Source: Synergistaceae bacterium | GTDB taxonomy: Bacteria > Synergistota > Synergistia > Synergistales > Aminobacteriaceae | NCBI GenBank assembly: GCA_017443985.1 | Contig: JAFSXR010000051.1 | Span: 1-54,569 of the forward strand | Length of the DNA: 54,569 nt | Direction of reading: 5' to 3' | Part shown: positions 49,666 to 54,569 of the stretch, in pieces | Layout of the letters: the number at the start of each line of letters is the position of its first letter | Numbering within the stretch: the stretch's first letter is position 1 | The notes under the pieces: model-generated | The model's input: only the letters and a program-made list of their open reading frames with translations | The model's database searches: none | What the model was told of the DNA's origin: nothing | Translations under genes and position numbers: made by a program

Positions 49666-51264
49666 TTAACGAAGAGAAGAGCGAAGAGGAAGTAGGAGGT
49701 AGGAGTGAGGAGTTAGGAGGTAGGAAGTAGGAAGTAGGAGTGATGAGGTAATGACTTCATTGCCAGCCGCTAATTGTTTTAATTTTTCGATGATCGCGTC
49801 TAATTTCCATTTTAATAAATCAGTTCTTGAGCGTTCTATAATTTTTAGGGCGCGTTTGGCACGTAAAAATAAAGCCCGTTCGAGCGAGTTACGGCCAAGT
49901 TCTTTCAAAAAATTAATTATGCCGTCAATATTTGAATTTTTCCATGCGCTTGAATTTCTGTTGAAAAAATTTTCTACGGCAATCTTCGAGGATAACGCGA
50001 TAACTTCAACTTCAGAGCCGTTAAAATTTTTAATACCATTTTTAATTGCGGCGATGTCGCTTGAAATTTTTTCGTCCGCCGTCCTGATAACTTTTCCGGC
50101 CTCCGTGTCATCGCTCTCTAAATCTACTTGAGTGAGAGCGAAAATTATTTCTTCATTCTTAGCTCCAAGCTCATCAAAAAATTTATAGTCAGAGCCTTTT
50201 AATCTTGAGCGTATCGGAATGACATAAATAATAAAATCAAGTTCCGGCAAAATATTTTTCAAAGCCCCTGCACCCGTGAAAGCGTCCCAGCCCGGAGTGT
50301 CAACGAGGCAGATATTTTCGGGGATTAACGCGCCCGGTATTGTAACCTCGACTCTTGCGGCCTCGTTAATACCTCCTAACTCCTCCCTCCTACCTCCTAC
50401 CTCTTCAATGCGTCCGTCCTGATAAAAAATTTTCGCGGATTTTTTTTCGCCTTCTCTGAAAAAAACAGGGACGTTTTTAATATTTATTTTTTCTCCCGTG
50501 ATTGCGTTAATAAGCGCGGATTTTCCGCTTCCTGACAAACCTGCAACGCCGACGTTCAAATATGGAGAGCCCAGCGAACGTTTTAAGGCCCTTAATTGCG
50601 CATCGCCGGTGAGAATATTTAATGCAGCGTCAAGATTTTCATTTAACGAATTAAAAATAAAATCGTTTTGAAGAGAATTTTTTTCTGAAATTTTTAACGG
50701 TGCCGGGAACGGCGAGAAAATTCTCCGGGAAATTTCGTGCCTCAAAATTAAATTTTCCTGCTCTAAATCTTTTTTCAGCGTGATGTCGCTCAGGGTCATA
50801 ACACCGGCAACCCGGACGGCCTCAAGAATTTTTACACGCCCGTAATCGTCAGTGATTTCTATAGTGTCGCCATCGTCAGCATCGGAGAGCCACGCGCTTA
50901 ACCCTAAAATTTCACTGCCAAATAATTTCAGCGGCCTGCCATCGGAATTTCTTTGAATGAAAGCGTCAAGCCTGAAGTTTCTATAAATTCCGTCTCCGCA
51001 ATATAATTTCCGGTTAAGCGAGAAAAAATTTTCATGACTGCTGTAAATAATATTTTCAAGTTTAGAAATTTTTGAGTGGTCGGACGGGTGGCAAAGTTCG
51101 TACCATTGGTCTAGAGTTTTCGGACAAGTTGAAATTTCGAGCCTCATAAGGCGTAAAAGTTCAGACGAGAAATAAATATCTCTCGACGGAAAAATTACGG
51201 TCAGTCCCGGCTCGCTCGATGAGTTTATAAAATATTTGCGTTTCCATTCAGAAAATTTAATCAT
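49666..51264 (-). CDS. PAS-domain dynamin-like GTPase
   Basis: The 532-residue product has a PAS_3-like N-terminus (LDQWYELCHPSDHSKISKLE, GIYRNFRLDAFIQRNSDG). A dynamin/YfjP-type GTPase begins near 235: G1 GLSGSGKSALINAITG, G3 CLVDTPGWDAF and G4 ALTQVDLE. A helical tail follows. PAS-coupled large GTPases are unusual; a signal-responsive membrane or stress role is conceivable, but no partner is seen. Two heptad arrays are translated: one inserts EEVGGRREELGG between G1 and G3, the other forms the Leu/Pro/Ser/Tyr-rich C-terminus just before the stop. The second array probably shifts the frame from the following 182-codon frame. No clear Shine-Dalgarno precedes the ATG. Confidence 0.75.
   Translation of the reverse strand: MIKFSEWKRKYFINSSSEPGLTVIFPSRDIYFSSELLRLMRLEISTCPKTLDQWYELCHPSDHSKISKLENIIYSSHENFFSLNRKLYCGDGIYRNFRLDAFIQRNSDGRPLKLFGSEILGLSAWLSDADDGDTIEITDDYGRVKILEAVRVAGVMTLSDITLKKDLEQENLILRHEISRRIFSPFPAPLKISEKNSLQNDFIFNSLNENLDAALNILTGDAQLRALKRSLGSPYLNVGVAGLSGSGKSALINAITGEKINIKNVPVFFREGEKKSAKIFYQDGRIEEVGGRREELGGINEAARVEVTIPGALIPENICLVDTPGWDAFTGAGALKNILPELDFIIYVIPIRSRLKGSDYKFFDELGAKNEEIIFALTQVDLESDDTEAGKVIRTADEKISSDIAAIKNGIKNFNGSEVEVIALSSKIAVENFFNRNSSAWKNSNIDGIINFLKELGRNSLERALFLRAKRALKIIERSRTDLLKWKLDAIIEKLKQLAAGNEVITSSLLLPTSYLLTPHSYLLLPLRSSLR
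49687..49742 (-). repeat. Eight-unit heptad array near the 3' end of the GTPase gene
   Basis: On the plus strand the units read AGGAAGT, AGGAGGT, AGGAGTG, AGGAGTT, AGGAGGT, AGGAAGT twice and AGGAGTG; a ninth degenerate unit follows. The array is translated as a low-complexity tail, and its unit length is not a multiple of three. Confidence 0.92.
50370..50404 (-). repeat. Heptad array inside the GTPase domain
   Basis: Plus-strand units TACCTCC, TAACTCC, TCCCTCC, TACCTCC and TACCTCT are translated on the minus strand as a charged Glu/Gly/Arg loop between the G1 and G3 motifs, a place where dynamin-like proteins tolerate insertions. Confidence 0.85.
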
Positions 51265-51283
51265 TTTTTTTTGTCCTTAATTG

Positions 51284-51289
51284 TATAAT
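51284..51289 (+). promoter_or_regulatory. Candidate -10 element of lysA
   Basis: A perfect TATAAT lies 40 bases before the lysA start in the short gap after the divergent GTPase gene. No convincing -35 element is present at normal spacing. Confidence 0.35.
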
Positions 51290-51329
51290 TCTGCAAATAA
51301 TAACATGAGAAAGGATTTAGTTTTCAATA

Positions 51330-52613
51330 ATGAAAAAACTTACTTGGGGCGGAGTTGACTGTCAGAAATTAGCCGAAGAATACGGAACGCCTTTATACGT
51401 TTTCGACACGGGAATAATAAAATCGCGCTGCCGTGAACTCCGCGAAACTTTCATGGAACGCTGGGAAAATACGACCGTGCGTTACGCAAGCAAAGCATTT
51501 TTAATAAAGGAAATGGCACGCATAATAAAAAGCGAGGGGCTTGGGCTTGATGTCGTGTCGCTCGGAGAACTTTACACGGCATTGAAAGCCGGCTTTCCTC
51601 CTGAAAAAATCGAGATGAACGGAAATGCCAAGAGCAGCGAAGAAATTTCTTTTGCGATTAATTCCGGCGTAGGAAGAATTATTGTAGACCACCCTGACGA
51701 ATTAAAAACCATCGAACATTTTGCAAGCCTGAAAGGAATTAAGCAGAAAATTTTAATCCGTGTTGCTCCCGGCGTTGACGCTCACACGCACGCTTATATA
51801 GCGACGGGACAGACTGACAGCAAATTCGGACTTCCTGTTGATATTTCTGAAGGCTCAATGTTAGCGCACTCGATTCAATATGCAATGAAGAGCGAATATC
51901 TTGACTTGAGGGGCTTGCATTTCCACGTAGGTTCGCAGCTTTTTGACCCTGACGACAACGTAAAGGGCCTCGAGAAAACTATCGAGTTAATGAAAAAATT
52001 AAAGGACGCTTTCAATTTTACGACGAAGGAATTAAATTGCGGAGGCGGCTTCGGAGCTGTGATAAATCCTTCAGTTTCTCCCGTGAAGTGCGCGGATTTC
52101 ACCGACCCTATGATGAAATTGCTGTATGAGGACTGCAAAAAATATAATCTTGAAATTCCGCAGATAATCATCGAGCCGGGCCGCTGGGTAATTTCAGAAG
52201 CCGGAATAACTCTATACAAAGTCGAGAACATCAAAGAACTTCCGAAGCTGACATACATAGCCGTTGACGGAGGAATGGCCGACAATCCGCGCTACGCTCT
52301 CTATCAGGCTGAATATGAAGCCGTTAATGTCAACGATATTGAAGCTCCGGTTTACGATCCCGGCGACGGTACAAAATTTTCAGTCGTTGGAAAATGCTGT
52401 GAGAGCGGAGATATTTTGATTGACGACGCAAAACTCCCGAAGCTCAAAGCCGGCGACATAATCGCGCTGTACAATTCCGGCGCATATACTTTCAGTATGT
52501 CGAGCAGGTATAACAGACTTCAAAGACCGGCTGTAATATTCGCTGAGGACGGCCAAGCACGTTTAGTATCAAAGCGTCAGACGCTTGACGACATGATCAA
52601 AGACGAAATATAA
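51330..52613 (+). CDS. lysA: Diaminopimelate decarboxylase
   Basis: The 427-residue product is a fold-type III PLP decarboxylase. Lys55 in RYASKAF binds PLP; HVGSQLFDPD, CGGGFGA and EPGRWVISEAG line the cofactor site; GKCCESGDIL supplies the active-site Cys and substrate contact near the C-terminus. It makes lysine from meso-diaminopimelate. AAAGGA stands about 15 bases before the ATG. It is a single gene, followed by a heptad array and copy 3 of the operon-end repeat. Confidence 0.93.
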   Translation: MKKLTWGGVDCQKLAEEYGTPLYVFDTGIIKSRCRELRETFMERWENTTVRYASKAFLIKEMARIIKSEGLGLDVVSLGELYTALKAGFPPEKIEMNGNAKSSEEISFAINSGVGRIIVDHPDELKTIEHFASLKGIKQKILIRVAPGVDAHTHAYIATGQTDSKFGLPVDISEGSMLAHSIQYAMKSEYLDLRGLHFHVGSQLFDPDDNVKGLEKTIELMKKLKDAFNFTTKELNCGGGFGAVINPSVSPVKCADFTDPMMKLLYEDCKKYNLEIPQIIIEPGRWVISEAGITLYKVENIKELPKLTYIAVDGGMADNPRYALYQAEYEAVNVNDIEAPVYDPGDGTKFSVVGKCCESGDILIDDAKLPKLKAGDIIALYNSGAYTFSMSSRYNRLQRPAVIFAEDGQARLVSKRQTLDDMIKDEI

Positions 52614-52616
52614 AAC

Positions 52617-52651
52617 AGGTAGGAGTTAGGAGGTATGAGGTAGGAGGTAAA
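52617..52651 (+). repeat. Heptad array after lysA
   Basis: Units AGGTAGG, AGTTAGG, AGGTATG, AGGTAGG and AGGTAAA start four bases after the lysA stop. The 337-bp gap 52614-52950 otherwise holds the operon-end repeat copy 3, its hairpin and the thrS promoter, and no gene. Confidence 0.85.
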
Positions 52652-52690
52652 AAATAAAAAGCACTTAAAAAAATCTTTCGCAAAAAATTT

Positions 52691-52800
52691 GAGTGTCTGA
52701 AAAAAAATTTTGAATCCTAATTTTTTAATTTGCTTCGTGAATTTTTATAAAGCTTGAAAATTTTTGAAATTTTTGTAGGTGTAAAAGTAGTTGCAAAAAA
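52691..52800 (+). repeat. Operon-end repeat, copy 3
   Basis: It aligns with 33013-33122 over the whole length and with the complement of 5589-5698, best at GAAATTTTTGTAGGTG and AAAAGTAGTTGC with an A-run. A hairpin ACAGCTCT-N10-AGAGCTGT (52801-52826) follows. On the minus strand a TATAAT at 52836-52841 with TTGAAA 18 bases upstream precedes this hairpin, which then ends in a T-run. AAAAGCAC (52657) and GTGCTTTT (52848) bracket this copy as short inverted repeats. Confidence 0.75.
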
Positions 52801-52895
52801 ACAGCTCTCGATATTTTAAGAGCTGTTTCGCGTTTATTATATCATAGGTGCTTTTAATTTTCAAAAAAATTTCTTAACGCTTGATTTATCAAAAG

Positions 52896-52904
52896 TGTTA
52901 TACT
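52896..52904 (+). promoter_or_regulatory. Candidate thrS promoter (extended -10)
   Basis: TGTTATACT fits an extended -10 element about 47 bases before the thrS ATG. The leader is too short for a T-box, and none of the T-box sequence landmarks are seen. Confidence 0.45.
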
Positions 52905-52950
52905 TTCTAGAAAAAATTTTATTTCATAAATAAGGCAGGTATTTATTTTT

Positions 52951-54569
52951 ATGTTGCAGTTTAAGAATGGCGATAAGTCTTGCGAATTTGATAAGAATGA
53001 AATAATTTTGCATGACGTTATAAAATCGCTTGGCCTTGATAATAAAAAAATCATAGCGGCAAAATTTAACGGAGAATTAATGGACTTGTCGCGCTGTGTA
53101 AATTCCGGCGGCGAGGTCGAAGCAGTTTCAGCCGACAGCCCTGAAGGTTTGGAAATTTTACGCCACAGCACGGCGCACTTAATGGCTCAAGCAATTTTGC
53201 GCTTATATCCCGGTTCTCATTTCGGAGTAGGTCCTGCGATTAAGGACGGATTTTATTATGATGTTGACGCAGCCGGAACAATAACGGAAAACGATTTGCC
53301 GAAAATTGAAGCGGAGATGAGAAAAATTGCAGGCGCGGGCGAAAAAGTTTCAAGAGAAGACATGCCAAAAGACGAGGCATTAAAATTTTTCGCCGAAGAT
53401 CCTTACAAGACCGAATTAATTTCAGAGATTGACGCTCCTACAGTTTCTGTTTACAAGCAGGGCGAATACGCGGACCTTTGCAGAGGCCCTCACGTTCCCG
53501 ACGCTTCAAAAATTCATAACTTCAAACTGCTTTCAATCGCCGGAGCTTATTGGCGCGGAAGCGAAAAAAATAAAATGCTTACGAGAATTTACGGCACGGC
53601 CTTCGCAAACCCTGACGAATTAAAAGCATATATAAAGATGCTTGAGGAAGCCAAGCTGAGAGATCACAGAAAACTTGGAAAAGATTTAGACCTCTTCAGC
53701 TTACACGAAGAAGGTCCGGGCTTCCCGTTCTTCCACCCAAAGGGAATGGCAATAATGAACACGCTGATCGATTTCTGGAGGCGCGAACACAATAAACGCG
53801 GCTACACTGAAATTAAAACTCCGCAGATTTTAGACCGCGAATTATGGATACGTTCGGGGCACTGGGATCACTACCGTGAAAACATGTACTTCACTGAAAT
53901 TGACGAGAAGCCTTACGCCATTAAGCCAATGAACTGTCCGGGAAGCATTTTAGTTTACAAGACGCAGTTGAGAAGTTACAGAGACTTGCCGATGAGGCTG
54001 ACCGAGCTTGGCTGTGTTCACAGGCACGAACGCAGCGGAGTCCTTCACGGATTGATGCGCGTGCGCTGCTTCACTCAGGACGATGCCCACACATACATTG
54101 AGCCGACAAAAATTAAAGAAGAAGTTACGGCGATTATGGAGCTTGATAAATATTTTTACACTAATGTTTTCGGCTTCAAGTATTCAGTCGAACTTTCAAC
54201 GCGCCCGGAGGATTCAATGGGAACTGACGAACAGTGGGAGGCCGCAGAGAACGCATTGAAAGACGCTCTTGAAAGCACCAACACCCCATATACGATTAAT
54301 CCCGGCGACGGAGCTTTTTACGGGCCTAAAATTGATTTTCACCTTGAGGACTGTATCGGCAGAACGTGGCAATGCGGAACTATTCAGCTTGATTTCCAAA
54401 TGCCCGGACGCTTCGGAGTTACGTACATCGGCGAAGACGGCGCAGAACACACGCCCGTTATGATTCACAGGGTCGTGTTTGGGAGCGGTGTGCGTTTCAT
54501 GGGAATTTTGTTTGGGCCTTACGCCGGAGCGGTTGCGTTTTTGCTCGCGCCGGGGCAGGGCAAAATTAT
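52951..54569 (+). CDS. thrS: Threonyl-tRNA synthetase, 3' part beyond the window
   Basis: The frame is open from the ATG at 52951 to the window end (539 codons plus two bases). It has an N-terminal TGS domain (residues 1-62), the editing domain with HSTAHLMAQA near 73, GKDLDLFSLHEEGPGFPFFH, the catalytic core MNCPGS, motif 2 (ELGCVHRHERSG) and GDGAFYGPKIDFH. It charges tRNA-Thr and removes Ser. The Shine-Dalgarno is weak (AAGG, distant). After MIHRVV the sequence departs from the usually invariant motif 3 region (FGSGVRFMGILFGPYAGAVA instead of the expected IERFIGILIEHYAG-like run), which looks like error at a contig end. The anticodon-binding domain is outside the window. Confidence 0.92.
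   Translation, partial: MLQFKNGDKSCEFDKNEIILHDVIKSLGLDNKKIIAAKFNGELMDLSRCVNSGGEVEAVSADSPEGLEILRHSTAHLMAQAILRLYPGSHFGVGPAIKDGFYYDVDAAGTITENDLPKIEAEMRKIAGAGEKVSREDMPKDEALKFFAEDPYKTELISEIDAPTVSVYKQGEYADLCRGPHVPDASKIHNFKLLSIAGAYWRGSEKNKMLTRIYGTAFANPDELKAYIKMLEEAKLRDHRKLGKDLDLFSLHEEGPGFPFFHPKGMAIMNTLIDFWRREHNKRGYTEIKTPQILDRELWIRSGHWDHYRENMYFTEIDEKPYAIKPMNCPGSILVYKTQLRSYRDLPMRLTELGCVHRHERSGVLHGLMRVRCFTQDDAHTYIEPTKIKEEVTAIMELDKYFYTNVFGFKYSVELSTRPEDSMGTDEQWEAAENALKDALESTNTPYTINPGDGAFYGPKIDFHLEDCIGRTWQCGTIQLDFQMPGRFGVTYIGEDGAEHTPVMIHRVVFGSGVRFMGILFGPYAGAVAFLLAPGQGKI

Noticed and set aside
12830-52651. CRISPR array
   Set aside because: The 7-bp units are contiguous tandem repeats without spacers, and no cas genes are present.
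33013-52800. The stretch between operon-end repeat copies 2 and 3 as one composite mobile element
   Set aside because: The interval holds core genes (moaA, modABC, glgB, lysA) and no transposase, and a third copy lies elsewhere after an unrelated operon.
52614-52950. T-box or other riboswitch upstream of thrS
   Set aside because: The leader after the likely promoter is about 40 bases, and no T-box landmarks are present; the hairpin at 52801-52826 belongs to the operon-end repeat.

Overview
The window reads as part of a chromosome of a member of the Synergistota (Synergistetes), most likely an anaerobic, amino-acid- and purine-fermenting gut or digester bacterium. Two things point there. The 1353-residue exported repeat protein (44926-48987) ends in Gly-Gly-Gly-Cys-Asp, a hydrophobic stretch and a short basic tail, which matches the SYNERG-CTERM sorting signal. 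The AT-leaning base composition and the full anaerobic purine/molybdenum-hydroxylase gene set also fit. No species can be named from the sequence alone.

Region 1 (1 to about 5.55 kb) is accessory DNA: a minus-strand run of tiny overlapping genes with an excisionase-like HTH and a Cys-rich protein, two divergent XRE repressors with operator-like repeats between them, a membrane protein with a SWIM zinc finger, a toxin-antitoxin pair with a RelE-like toxin, and a dinD-hicB pair flanked by 76-bp direct repeats. It looks like the flank of an integrated element; no integrase is in view.

Region 2 (5.7-33 kb) is an anaerobic purine-degradation locus of the ygeW/ygeX/ygeY/ygfK/ssnA/xdhD type. Leftward: ssnA-ygfK-hydA. 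Rightward: ygeX-ygeY-ygeW-arcC and an NCS2 purine permease. Next come a Cys-phosphatase and a STAS-kinase fusion, then a fused Fe-S/Mo hydroxylase (xdhD-like), yqeB and a yqeC-mocA fusion. A YheO/DauR-type regulator, guanine deaminase with a CDF transporter, and a second permease with a three-subunit xanthine dehydrogenase follow. Together they would import purines, deaminate guanine, oxidise or reduce the ring with molybdenum hydroxylases, open the ring, and end in diaminopropionate cleavage and ATP from carbamoyl phosphate.

Region 3 (33.2-40.1 kb) supplies the cofactor: a MoeA-like protein, an XdhC-family maturation factor with reversed domain order, moaA, moaC, a mogA-MOSC fusion, and modABC. 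moaD, moaE and moeB are not in the window.

Region 4 (40.1-54.6 kb) is mixed: sbcC without sbcD, glgB, the large SYNERG-CTERM repeat protein, a PAS-dynamin-like GTPase apparently split by a heptanucleotide repeat, lysA, and the 5' part of thrS, whose last 90 bases look error-rich.

The most unusual layer is repetitive. Imperfect 7-bp arrays (TAGGAGK type) occur at nine places, several inside genes: as an N-terminus, an inter-domain linker, a gene 3' end, a supplier of modA's Shine-Dalgarno, and a probable frame switch in the GTPase gene. A separate family of about 110 bp occurs three times, each time after the last gene of an operon and next to a hairpin and a promoter-like element.
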